Of a DNA stretch of 64,000 nt, positions 1-9,069 are shown in pieces. The DNA lies in the NCBI GenBank assembly GCA_937960435.1, contig CALGPN010000037.1, forward strand, positions 1 to 64,000. Direction: 5' to 3'. The stretch is from an uncultured Desulfosoma sp. GTDB taxonomy: Bacteria > Desulfobacterota > Syntrophobacteria > Syntrophobacterales > DSM-9756. How positions within the stretch are numbered: position 1 is the stretch's first letter; the number at the start of each line of letters is the position of its first letter. The translations under genes were made by a program, and so were the position numbers. Under the pieces are notes generated by a model, which was not told the origin of the DNA, ran no database searches, and was given only the letters and a program-made list of their open reading frames with translations.

Positions 1-13
1 CCCCAACCTACGG
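1..13 (+). repeat. Truncated (window edge) dispersed hairpin repeat copy
   Basis: ccccaacctacgg equals the 3' half of the repeat. Confidence 0.7.
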
Positions 14-39
14 ATTGTACGTTATTCGGGTAGTGGGGG

Positions 40-798
40 CTAGGAAGAAGGCGGGGATTCCTCGATGATTTGGGGAACGAGCTCGCCCGCTTTGCCGAGA
101 AGACTCACGTTAAAGGCCCGGCTGTAGGGAGTGGGCTCCAGGTTGATTTCCACCACGAAGGCGCCGTGCTGCTGAGCGTAGAGTCCCATGGAGGCCGCTG
201 GCTGGACCACCCCCGACGTGCCGATAACCACCATGACATCGCAGCGTTCCAGGTTGTCGTAAGCGGTCTGAAGCACGTGAGAGTCGAGAGATTCGCCGAA
301 CCACACCACGTCGGGGCGCAGCATGGCGCCGCAGGCCTCGCAGTAAGGAGGATAAGGAATGGGGAGGCGCCGGTCCTCGCTTTTCCGGCCGCATCCACAG
401 CACCGAACCCACCAGATGTTGCCGTGGAGTTCCACCACGGCTCGCGAACCGGCGGCCTGATGGAGTCCGTCGATATTCTGGGTAAGCAGAACGAAATCGG
501 GCGTCCGATTTTCCAGGGTGACAAGAGCCATGTGGGCGGCGTTGGGTTTCAGCGGAGCCAGCACCTGGCGGCGGTAGTTGTAAAATTCCCACACAAGCTG
601 GGGATTTCGAGCAAACGCCTCCGGTGTGGCCAAGTCCGTGGCTCGGTATTCCCGCCACAGCCCCCCCGCCCCGCGAAACGTCGGCACGCCCGATTCCGCC
701 GATATGCCGGCCCCTGTGAGCACCAAAACCCGCCGGGCCTGCCGGATTTTTTCCCGAACCAGTTCGATATTCTTCGCCACTTGATCCGGTCGACTCAC
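40..798 (-). CDS. Sir2-family NAD-dependent protein deacylase (sirtuin)
   Basis: ORF with GAGIS, TQNIDGLH, HGN and two CxxC zinc pairs (CCGC..CEAC), VVIGTSGVVQPA; likely GTG start at 798 overlapping the TGA of the upstream gene rather than the ATG at 921. Confidence 0.9.
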   Translation of the reverse strand: MSRPDQVAKNIELVREKIRQARRVLVLTGAGISAESGVPTFRGAGGLWREYRATDLATPEAFARNPQLVWEFYNYRRQVLAPLKPNAAHMALVTLENRTPDFVLLTQNIDGLHQAAGSRAVVELHGNIWWVRCCGCGRKSEDRRLPIPYPPYCEACGAMLRPDVVWFGESLDSHVLQTAYDNLERCDVMVVIGTSGVVQPAASMGLYAQQHGAFVVEINLEPTPYSRAFNVSLLGKAGELVPQIIEESPPSS

Positions 799-1601
799 AA
801 CTCGCCTCCCTCGTCCAGGGATTGCAAAATGTCGTAAATATCCAGCCCGCGGCGCCGAAATCCCTCCAGGCCATAGACCATGTTGGCCTCCAACACCCAC
901 CATCGGCCATGAGCATGGCAAATATCCAGACCCACCTCGTCAAACCGGCACACCTTCACCGTCCATCGAGCAAAGTCCAAGGCCTCGTCAGGAACGGCGT
1001 CAAAGCATATGGCCCCGCCACGAGATACATTGTTTCGAAATTCCCCGGGCCTCGCGATGCGCCAATAAGCGTGGACAACACGACCGGCAATCAGCACCAC
1101 GCGAAGATCCCGATCGATGGGAAGGTATTCCTGAATATAGGCCGGGTGGTGGTCGGCCAAATATCGGCGCAGGTCCTCTTCCGTTCGGACCAACCAGACG
1201 CCTTCCCCCTGGGAGGACCCCACCGGGTTTTTCGCGATCATGGGAAAGGAGAAATCGCCCAGGATCCTGGAAAGTCTCTTTCTACCGTAATAGAGCCGCG
1301 TGCGGGGATGAGGGACTTCCAGTAACTGAAACAGAGCCGTTTGGCGGATCTTGTGCCCCATGAAGCCATAGTAGTTTTGAGGGAAAACCTTTTTACCCAG
1401 AGACCGGAAAAGATCCTCGTAGAGGCGGCTGGGATAGTAAACGACGGGGCTTTGCAGCAAGTTGTCGCGAATCTCTTCCGGATAATCCAGCCAATTGGGC
1501 TGGACGCCGATGCACCGAAAGGAGGGGCACCGGCGTAGACGCTTGCCCAAGGAAAGACGCTTTTGGGAGACTTCGGGATTTTCCTCTTGTTCGGAAGACA
1601 T
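795..1601 (-). CDS. RimK-like ATP-grasp domain protein
   Basis: PMIAKNPVGSSQGEGVWLV, YIQEYLPIDRDLRVVLIAGRVVHAYWR, GLDICHAHGRWWVLEANMV are ATP-grasp ligase hallmarks. Confidence 0.8.
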   Translation of the reverse strand: MSSEQEENPEVSQKRLSLGKRLRRCPSFRCIGVQPNWLDYPEEIRDNLLQSPVVYYPSRLYEDLFRSLGKKVFPQNYYGFMGHKIRQTALFQLLEVPHPRTRLYYGRKRLSRILGDFSFPMIAKNPVGSSQGEGVWLVRTEEDLRRYLADHHPAYIQEYLPIDRDLRVVLIAGRVVHAYWRIARPGEFRNNVSRGGAICFDAVPDEALDFARWTVKVCRFDEVGLDICHAHGRWWVLEANMVYGLEGFRRRGLDIYDILQSLDEGGEL

Positions 1602-1758
1602 TGTGGCCTCGCCAAGCCCTTGAGTTCAGCGTGGAAAGTCGCCTCGAGGGCGGCCGGGATTTTTCGGTTCCTTACGCCCTCGAATTTTATGTGACACACG
1701 GGCGGTTCGCGTGTCAAAATTTTTGCGATTCACCCTCTCAACCGAAAGGAGTAGCGCC

Positions 1759-2349
1759 ATGGTGCGCATTGTCGCCTTGTACGGAAGCCCCAGAAGATCC
1801 GGGAACACTTCCACCTTGCTCAACCATGCCGTCGAAGGCGCTCGGGAGGCAGGAGCGGCCGTAGAGTGCTTCTACCTCAGGGACCTTAAGATTTCTCCGT
1901 GTCTGGAACTCTACGGCTGCAAAAAATCCGGCCGCTGCGTCATTGAAGATGATTTCCACAAGGTAGCGGAAGCCGTCTCGGGCGCTCACGGGATCATGCT
2001 CGCCTCGCCTATTTTCTTTTATACCGTTTCCGCTCACACAAAAATTTTCATGGACCGGTGCCAATCCCTTTGGGTCAAGCGCTATTGGATTGACGGCATT
2101 CCTTTCGGGTCCAAGGACTACCCCCGGCGGGGGTTTTTTATTGCGGCGGGAGCGACGCACGGCAAGAAACTCTTTGACGGGGTGCTGCTCACGGTTCGGT
2201 ACTTTTTCGACGCCGTCGGCGCCGATCTCTGGGGAAGTCTTCTGGTTCGCGGGGTCGATGCCGAAGGCGACATTCTGAAGCGGCCCGAAGACTTGATTGC
2301 CGCTCGGGAAAAGGGTAAAGAGTTCGCCCGGGTGTTGTCCGGGTGTTGA
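1759..2349 (+). CDS. NADPH-dependent FMN reductase / flavodoxin-family protein
   Basis: N-terminal VALYGSPRRSGNTSTLL phosphate-binding loop, GIMLASPIFFYTVSAHTKIFMDR; ATG 1759 preceded by aaagga. Confidence 0.85.
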   Translation: MVRIVALYGSPRRSGNTSTLLNHAVEGAREAGAAVECFYLRDLKISPCLELYGCKKSGRCVIEDDFHKVAEAVSGAHGIMLASPIFFYTVSAHTKIFMDRCQSLWVKRYWIDGIPFGSKDYPRRGFFIAAGATHGKKLFDGVLLTVRYFFDAVGADLWGSLLVRGVDAEGDILKRPEDLIAAREKGKEFARVLSGC

Positions 2350-2381
2350 GCGGGGGTTCGGGTTGCAGGTGAAATTCAGGT

Positions 2382-2414
2382 GTTGGGGTTCGCTGCGCTC
2401 ACCCCAACCTACGG
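2382..2414 (+). repeat. Dispersed hairpin repeat GTTGGGGTTCGCTKCGCTCACCCCAACCTAC
   Basis: Matches copies at 8947, 9023, 14313, 41064, 61361, 61435. Confidence 0.9.
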
Positions 2415-2586
2415 CTGGCTGGGTTTCAGGCGGAAATGATTTAGATTGGCATGGTCGCCACCTTCGCCTGAGCCTTCAACGGTGCGGGTTAAGGGCTGGG
2501 ATGAGTGAGGCGAGCCTCAGGTAGCGGTGGCAAGGAACAGAGAGAGCCAAGGGTTTCGTAAAGGGTCGGTCGGGGTTGTGAAGCGG

Positions 2587-3246
2587 ATGATGGAAGAGAG
2601 AAGCCAGAAAGCTTTTGTTGTTCTCAACAGCATTTTCGTCGGCAGCCTGGTCATCGCCTCGGTTTTGGCCAGCAAGATCATCACGGTTTTCGGCATGGTG
2701 GTCCCCGCCGGGGTGCTCGCCTACTGCATCACCTTCGTGGTCACCGACGTCGTGAGCGAACTGTGGGGACGAGACAAAGCCAACACGGTGGTCTTGGGCG
2801 GCTTTGTGGCGCTCCTTTTTTCTTTGTTCTTGGTGCGCCTCGCCCTGCTGTGGCCGCCCGCCGCTTTTTGGCCGCACGATTCGGCCTTTCGAACCATTCT
2901 GGACAGCACCTCGCGGATCATCGTCGCCTCGTTCAGCGCCTATCTTCTGAGCCAATACCATGACGTGTGGGCCTTTCACCTGCTGCGGCGGCTGACGGGC
3001 GGGAGGCACCTCTGGATCCGAAACAACGTCTCCACAGCCGTCTCCCAGCTCATCGACACCGTGGTTTTCATCACCGTCGCCTTCTATGGTGTCATGCCCG
3101 TGACCCCTTTGATTTTGGGCCAATGGGTTCTCAAACTCACCATCGCCCTTCTGGACACCCCCGTCATCTACTTCGTCGTCTGGCTCCTGAAAAACCGCCG
3201 GTGGGCTCCACCGGAGCCCGCTTTTTCCCAATCGGCGGTGCAGTGA
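2587..3246 (+). CDS. Queuosine precursor transporter (YhhQ/VUT family)
   Basis: Polytopic membrane protein, SKIITVFGMVVPAGVLAYCITFVVTDVVSELWG signature. Confidence 0.85.
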   Translation: MMEERSQKAFVVLNSIFVGSLVIASVLASKIITVFGMVVPAGVLAYCITFVVTDVVSELWGRDKANTVVLGGFVALLFSLFLVRLALLWPPAAFWPHDSAFRTILDSTSRIIVASFSAYLLSQYHDVWAFHLLRRLTGGRHLWIRNNVSTAVSQLIDTVVFITVAFYGVMPVTPLILGQWVLKLTIALLDTPVIYFVVWLLKNRRWAPPEPAFSQSAVQ

Positions 3247-3253
3247 GGGACCT

Positions 3254-5029
3254 GTGAGCCGCCGCGGGCCGGAACAGCCCCATGGGCGGGATGCGGGGAA
3301 CGCTTTCCGGCTGCTTAAGCCTCTGGCGGGCCGATACGTGTGGCGGCTTGCGGCCGGCTTTCTCTGCCTCGCCGTTGTCGACGTCCTCCAGCTGTGGATT
3401 CCCCGCGTGATGAAGCACGCCGTGGACGGCGTCTCGGCCGGCGAAGACACGGCCCTCCTTGTTCGACGCGCGGCCCAGATCGTTGGCCTGGCCCTGCTCA
3501 TCGCCGTCCTGAGGTATTTCTGGCGATTCTTTCTCTTGGGTTTTTCCCGGCTCTTGGAAAGAGATATCCGGCAGGAAATGGTGAGCCATGTGCTCACACT
3601 GGATCGCACCGCCCTTCATCGCCGAAGCACGGGGGACATCCTCGCCCTTTCGGGCAACGATCTCGCCTCGGTGCAGCTTGCCGCCGGCATGGGTCTGGTG
3701 GCTTTTGTGGATGCGGTGTTCATGAGCGTCGCCGCTTTGGCGTTCATGGCCGCCCTGCATGGTCGATTGACCGCCATTGCCGTCGCTCCCCTCCCCCTTT
3801 TGGCCCTTTTGACCCGATCCCTCTCGGGGAAGCTGCACCGCCGCTTCGTCCAGGTTCAAGAAAAATTTTCCGAACTCACGGAATGCGCCCGAACCACTCT
3901 CGCCTCCATCCGCCTCTTCAAGGCCTACAATCAGGAAGAAGCCCAGACGGCGCGCTTCGATGCCCTAGGGCGGGCTTACGTGCACCACAACCTCAAGGCG
4001 GCCATGGTCCAAGGGACGCTCTTCCCCTTTGCCGGCCTGGTGGGCAACGCCAGCATGGTGTTGGTACTCTATTTCGGCGGCCGCCTCACCATGGAGCGGA
4101 CCATCAGCCCCGGGGATTTCGTGGCCTTTATCGCCTACCTCCACCTGCTCACCTGGCCCATGATGGCCTTCGGATGGGTCGCCAACCTATTCCAGAGGGG
4201 CCTCACCAGCCTCAATCGCATCCGGGATCTTCTTTCGGACCGCCCAGCTCTGCAGGACCCCTGCGCTCCTGTTGCCGCGCCTCCTCCTCCCTTGACGCTC
4301 CGACTGCATGAATGCACTTTTGCCTACCCGGGCATGGAAAAACCTGTGCTGCGCCAATGCTCCATCACACTGGGACCCGGCATCACCGGCCTGATCGGTC
4401 CCACGGGTTCGGGTAAATCCACGCTGTGCCAAATCCTCACCCGCCTTTATCCCGTTCCCGACGGGACCTACACCGTGAACGGAATCGACGTCAACCGAAT
4501 GCGTGTGGCCGACGTCCGGTCTCTGATCGCCTACGTCCCTCAGGACGGCGTCCTTTTTTCCGACACCATCGCCGCCAACATCGCCTTGGGGAAACCCGAT
4601 GCCACGGAGAGGGAAATTCACGAGGCGGCTCGCGCCACGGCCATCCATGAAGAAATCCTCGCCATGGAAGCCGGCTATGAAACACGCATCGGGGAAAAGG
4701 GGGTGCGCCTCTCCGGCGGCCAGCGCCAAAGGATCGCTTTGGCGCGGGCCCTTCTTGTCGATCGCCCCATTCTCATCATCGACGACGGGCTCTCGGCCGT
4801 GGATGCGGAAACCGAACAAATCATTTTGCGGCACTTGGCCCAATATGGCCGCCATAGAATCTGCCTTGTCATTTCCCACAGGATCGCCCAACTTCTGGAC
4901 GCCCATCGCCTCCTCGTCATGGAAGACGGCCGGGTCGTCGACGCCGGGAGCCACGACGAGCTGTTGGAGAGAAACGCCTTTTATCGAACGATCCATGAGC
5001 ACCAAACCCGCATGTCGTGCATGGAATAA
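3254..5029 (+). CDS. ABC exporter half-transporter (TMD-NBD), degenerate catalytic site
   Basis: Walker A GPTGSGKST, LSGGQRQRIALARALL, Walker B LIIDDG (Asp in place of catalytic Glu). Confidence 0.92.
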   Translation: MSRRGPEQPHGRDAGNAFRLLKPLAGRYVWRLAAGFLCLAVVDVLQLWIPRVMKHAVDGVSAGEDTALLVRRAAQIVGLALLIAVLRYFWRFFLLGFSRLLERDIRQEMVSHVLTLDRTALHRRSTGDILALSGNDLASVQLAAGMGLVAFVDAVFMSVAALAFMAALHGRLTAIAVAPLPLLALLTRSLSGKLHRRFVQVQEKFSELTECARTTLASIRLFKAYNQEEAQTARFDALGRAYVHHNLKAAMVQGTLFPFAGLVGNASMVLVLYFGGRLTMERTISPGDFVAFIAYLHLLTWPMMAFGWVANLFQRGLTSLNRIRDLLSDRPALQDPCAPVAAPPPPLTLRLHECTFAYPGMEKPVLRQCSITLGPGITGLIGPTGSGKSTLCQILTRLYPVPDGTYTVNGIDVNRMRVADVRSLIAYVPQDGVLFSDTIAANIALGKPDATEREIHEAARATAIHEEILAMEAGYETRIGEKGVRLSGGQRQRIALARALLVDRPILIIDDGLSAVDAETEQIILRHLAQYGRHRICLVISHRIAQLLDAHRLLVMEDGRVVDAGSHDELLERNAFYRTIHEHQTRMSCME

Positions 5030-5035
5030 CGCGCT

Positions 5036-6883
5036 ATGCATTACGGCTATGGATACTTCGAAGAGGCTCATCTGGGGCGCATAAGAGACATAAGGCTGTG
5101 GAGGCGCCTCATGGAAGTCCTCCGGCCTTACTGGAAGCCGATTCTCGGAGCGGTCGTCCTCTCCTTGCTCATTTCGGCCGCAGGACTGGCCATCCCCTCC
5201 GTGGTACGAACGGGCGTGGACGGCTATATCACGCGCGAGGCCCTGGCCTTGACGGAACGTCTTCGCGGCCTGCGTCAGGTGTCTTTCATTTTCATCGGGC
5301 TCATGGCCGTCGGCTTTGCGGCTAATTTCTTTCAAGTCGTCCTATTGGAGTGGGCTGGCCAGCGGGTGATGCACGCCCTTCGCCAGCGCCTTTTTCATCA
5401 CGTGGTTCATCTGGATGTGGCCTTTTTCAATGCGCATCCTGTGGGCAAACTGACCACCCGGCTCACCAACGACATTCAAAACATGCACGAGGCCATGACT
5501 TCGGTCGTGGTCACCGTCTTTAACGACCTCATTCAGCTTTTCGGCATCCTGGCGATTTTGTTTTGGTTGGATTGGCGTCTCACAGGGCTCCTGTGCACCG
5601 TCATCCCCATCGTTTTGGCGGCGACCTGGTGGTTCAGCCGTTTGGCCCGGGAATCCTTTCGAGATCTTCGCACGCGCTTGGCACGGATGAACGCCTTTTT
5701 GCAGGAAGTCCTCGGCGGTCTTTCCGTCATCCAGACTTTTCAACGGGAAAAGGATACCGCCGCCCGCTTCGAAGAACTCAACGGCGCCCATCTCCGGGCC
5801 GCCTTTCGCCAGATCCACATCTTTGGTTTTTTCATGCCGTTCATTGAAGTCATGCATTCATCGGCCGTCGCCCTCATGATCTGGTTCGGCGGAGGGGAAA
5901 TCGTCCGAGATCGGATGTCCTTGGGGACGTTGATCGCCTTCTTGTCCTATGTGCGCCTCTGTTTTCAGCCTTTGCGGGAACTGTCCCAGAAATACTCCAT
6001 CGTGCAGTCCGCTCTGGCGTCGGCGGAGCGTATTTTTGAGCTTCTGGACACCCGCCCGGCGGGGCCGGATTTCTCCGCCGCCGTGAGGCTCCCTCATGTG
6101 CGAGGGGCTCTCACCTTTGACCGGGTCTCCTTTGCCTATGATTCCGGCCGCCCCGTGCTCCAGAACATCACCTTTCACATCGAGCCGGGGGAAACCGTCG
6201 CGGTGGTCGGCGCCACCGGGGCCGGCAAAACCACATTGATCAATTTGTTGGAACGCTTCTATGAGCCCTCCGACGGGTGCATTCTTCTCGACGGGCATGA
6301 CATCCGAGACCTGGACGTGCATTGGCTGCGGCGGCAGATCGGACTTGTCATGCAAGACGTGTTCCTCGTTCCCGGTACCCTTCGCCAAAACATTTGCCTG
6401 GACCTCTCCTTGGACCCGCGTGCGCTGGAACGTGTCGTGGCACACGCTCGCCTCGACTCCGTCGTGGCCCGTCTGCCTCAAGGGCTCGACACCCCCATCG
6501 GCCCCGGCGGGATCGACCTCTCTGCGGGGCAAAAGCAGCTTCTCGCCTTCGCCCGGGTGTTGGCCCGGGACCCCAAGATCCTTATCCTTGACGAAGCCAC
6601 TTCCAATGTGGATTCATCCACGGAATGGGAGGTGGAAAAAGCCTTGCAAGATGTTTTGGCGGGCCGCACGGGAATCGTCATTGCGCACCGGCTGTCGACG
6701 GTTCGAAGAGCGTCCCGGATTTTCGTCCTAGAAGGGGGGAGATTGGTGGAAACCGGAAGTCACGAGGACCTGATCCGAAAGGACGGCCTGTACGCCCGAC
6801 TGCTCCGGTTGAGTCTCGCCTGCATTCCAACACACGAGAACAGTGTGTCACGGGAATCCCACGAACCGCAAACCGCGAAATAG
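5036..6883 (+). CDS. ABC exporter half-transporter (TMD-NBD), canonical catalytic site
   Basis: Walker A GATGAGKTT, signature LSAGQKQLLAFARVL, Walker B ILILDEATS; 6 bp downstream of partner. Confidence 0.92.
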   Translation: MHYGYGYFEEAHLGRIRDIRLWRRLMEVLRPYWKPILGAVVLSLLISAAGLAIPSVVRTGVDGYITREALALTERLRGLRQVSFIFIGLMAVGFAANFFQVVLLEWAGQRVMHALRQRLFHHVVHLDVAFFNAHPVGKLTTRLTNDIQNMHEAMTSVVVTVFNDLIQLFGILAILFWLDWRLTGLLCTVIPIVLAATWWFSRLARESFRDLRTRLARMNAFLQEVLGGLSVIQTFQREKDTAARFEELNGAHLRAAFRQIHIFGFFMPFIEVMHSSAVALMIWFGGGEIVRDRMSLGTLIAFLSYVRLCFQPLRELSQKYSIVQSALASAERIFELLDTRPAGPDFSAAVRLPHVRGALTFDRVSFAYDSGRPVLQNITFHIEPGETVAVVGATGAGKTTLINLLERFYEPSDGCILLDGHDIRDLDVHWLRRQIGLVMQDVFLVPGTLRQNICLDLSLDPRALERVVAHARLDSVVARLPQGLDTPIGPGGIDLSAGQKQLLAFARVLARDPKILILDEATSNVDSSTEWEVEKALQDVLAGRTGIVIAHRLSTVRRASRIFVLEGGRLVETGSHEDLIRKDGLYARLLRLSLACIPTHENSVSRESHEPQTAK

Positions 6884-6894
6884 AGGAGCATGGT

Positions 6895-7392
6895 ATGACA
6901 GTACAAGGGCTCAAGAATCGGCTTATCTTCCCCGTGGTGGGGTTCATGATCATGGGGCTTCTGGGGTCGAGCGCCGCTCAGCCTCCGGTGAGCAACATGG
7001 GAGGGTGGGAAAAAGGGGGGGCATACGATCGCCTTTATAACGCTCAGGAATTGGACAAGATCAAGGGCACGGTCGTGAAGATTCAGGAAGTGACCCCTAT
7101 GGAAGGCATGAGCCCCGGGGTGGCTTTGATGGTCGAGGACAAGGACGGAACCAAGGCCTTGGTGCATCTGGGCCCGCGCTGGTTTATCGACCCGAAAACC
7201 ATGGGCATCCAGGTCGGGGACACGGTCAAGATCACGGGCTGCTGGGCGGATATTAAGGGTCAGGAAGTCTTCATGGCATCGAAAGTCAAGAAAGGCGACC
7301 AGTTCGAATTCAAAGTGCGTCTCACCAAGGACGGCACCCCGTTTTGGACCATGAGCCCCGAGGAACTGGCCAAAGAGCGCGCCGCCGATTAG
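6895..7392 (+). CDS. Secreted protein of unknown function, possible OB-fold
   Basis: ATG 6895 inside ORF 6625..7392; hydrophobic N-terminal segment then GTVVKIQEVTPMEG..VQVGDTVKITGCWADI. Confidence 0.65.
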   Translation: MTVQGLKNRLIFPVVGFMIMGLLGSSAAQPPVSNMGGWEKGGAYDRLYNAQELDKIKGTVVKIQEVTPMEGMSPGVALMVEDKDGTKALVHLGPRWFIDPKTMGIQVGDTVKITGCWADIKGQEVFMASKVKKGDQFEFKVRLTKDGTPFWTMSPEELAKERAAD

Positions 7393-7396
7393 CGCC

Positions 7397-8515
7397 ATGT
7401 GGACTTTTCTCCTCGTTTTCCTCACCGTCTATACGGGCATGCATGCGGTGTTCTATCACCGCGTGCATGTGCTTTTTGCCGATCGCAAAGAACTTTTGTT
7501 CGCCTTTACGGCCTTCCTCGCCCTCATGATCCTATCCCCTATATTCTGCCGTGTTTTGGAACGCGGCGGATGGGAAACCCAAGCGCGCCTTTTGGCTCAT
7601 GTAGGGTACCCCTGGATGGGGTTTTTGTTTTTGGCGTTCTGGTGTTCGTTGGTCCTCGGCGCCTTCAATGGGGTACTCTGGGGACTTCATCGCTACGCCG
7701 GCTTGGACGTCACCCGCATCCCGGAAAAACCGTCCGCCGTTTTGGTGCTCGTCACGGCAGGGGCCCTCACCCTTTATGGCGCTTTCGAAGCCCGGAACAT
7801 TCGCATTGAACGGATTCGCCTGGAAACGGAAAAGCTTCCCCCTCACATGCCGCGCATTGTCGTGGCCCAAATTTCCGACGTGCATCTGGGGCTCAACGGG
7901 CGGGAAGCCCGTGTCGAGAGGATCCTCCAGGCCGTCCAAGCCGTCAATCCGGATCTGCTCGTTTCCACTGGGGATTTGGTGGACGGGGCGCCCCATTCCT
8001 TGGAACCGTTGCTTGCGCTGTTCCAAAAGGTCCGGCCGCCTCTAGGCAAAGTGGCCATTGTGGGAAATCACGAATACTATGTGGGTCTCCAAGGAGCCTC
8101 AGAGTGGACACGGCGGGCCGGTTTCACGCTGCTCAGGGATCATGCCACCACCGTGGCGGGCGTTCTCAACGTGGTGGGCGCGGACGACACCTGGAAAGAC
8201 CGTCCCGAGACGGAATCCGCCCTGCTTCAAGCGGCACCCAACGGCCTGTTCACCTTGTATTTGAAGCACAGACCCCAGATATGCCCGGAAACCGTCGGCC
8301 TTTTCGACCTCCAGCTTTCCGGACATACGCATCGAGGCCAGATTTTCCCCTTCTCCCTTTTCGTCGCCCTGATGTATCCTTTTTTTAACGGCACATACGA
8401 CGTGGGCAAGGGATCCATGCTTCACACGAGCCGCGGCACGGGCACTTGGGGACCGCCGATCCGGGTGCTGGCTCCGCCGGAACTGACCGTAGTCGAAATT
8501 GTCCGAAAGGACTGA
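7397..8515 (+). CDS. Membrane-anchored metallophosphoesterase
   Basis: Four N-terminal TM-like segments then ISDVHLG, STGDLVDG, VGNHEYY, LSGHTHRGQ. Confidence 0.92.
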   Translation: MWTFLLVFLTVYTGMHAVFYHRVHVLFADRKELLFAFTAFLALMILSPIFCRVLERGGWETQARLLAHVGYPWMGFLFLAFWCSLVLGAFNGVLWGLHRYAGLDVTRIPEKPSAVLVLVTAGALTLYGAFEARNIRIERIRLETEKLPPHMPRIVVAQISDVHLGLNGREARVERILQAVQAVNPDLLVSTGDLVDGAPHSLEPLLALFQKVRPPLGKVAIVGNHEYYVGLQGASEWTRRAGFTLLRDHATTVAGVLNVVGADDTWKDRPETESALLQAAPNGLFTLYLKHRPQICPETVGLFDLQLSGHTHRGQIFPFSLFVALMYPFFNGTYDVGKGSMLHTSRGTGTWGPPIRVLAPPELTVVEIVRKD

Positions 8516-8588
8516 GTCCGGCGGCTCCACTCACTTGGACGGAGTCCTTGGCATTCAGAAGCTTCTCGAAAACACGGGGGGTCTCGCC

Positions 8589-8936
8589 ATGGACAAAAAC
8601 CGATGGCTGTATCTCACGGGCGCGTTACTTTACGTCAACTTCACGGCCCTGCTCATTCTGGGACTCCTGCTGAAATTCGCCATCCCCACCGGGCGGCTCG
8701 CCGGGGGATCGCCCCCTCGGTTTCTGGGCGTCGCCCGCCACAGTTGGGCCGATGTGCATGGCACATTGGGGATTTTGTTTGTGGTGCTCGTCGGGATCCA
8801 CATCGCACTTAACTGGACCTGGGTCGTCAACTCCTCAAAACGCTACTTCCAAGACAAGTGGGCGAAGGCCCTTTTGATTCTCAGCGCGGTGTGGGTGCCC
8901 GTCATTTTCGTCGGCTGGATCGTATCGCGGTTCTAG
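8589..8936 (+). CDS. DUF4405-like membrane protein
   Basis: ATG 8589; W.DVHGTLGILFVVLVGIHIALNWTWV pattern of cytochrome-b-like DUF4405 proteins. Confidence 0.7.
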   Translation: MDKNRWLYLTGALLYVNFTALLILGLLLKFAIPTGRLAGGSPPRFLGVARHSWADVHGTLGILFVVLVGIHIALNWTWVVNSSKRYFQDKWAKALLILSAVWVPVIFVGWIVSRF

Positions 8937-8942
8937 GGTGTG

Positions 8943-8982
8943 GAGCGTTGGGGTTCGCTGCGCTCACCCCAACCTACGAATC
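8943..8982 (+). repeat. Dispersed hairpin repeat copy (extended GAGCG...CGAATC)
   Basis: gagcgttggggttcgctgcgctcaccccaacctacgaatc. Confidence 0.9.
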
Positions 8983-9018
8983 TACGACTCTGGGGTTGCA
9001 GGCTGTTCGGCGGCTGTC

Positions 9019-9058
9019 GAGCGTTGGGGTTCGCTGCGCTCACCCCAACCTACGAATC
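9019..9058 (+). repeat. Dispersed hairpin repeat copy, 76 bp after previous
   Basis: gagcgttggggttcgctgcgctcaccccaacctacgaatc. Confidence 0.9.
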
Positions 9059-9069
9059 CGCATGGGGCC

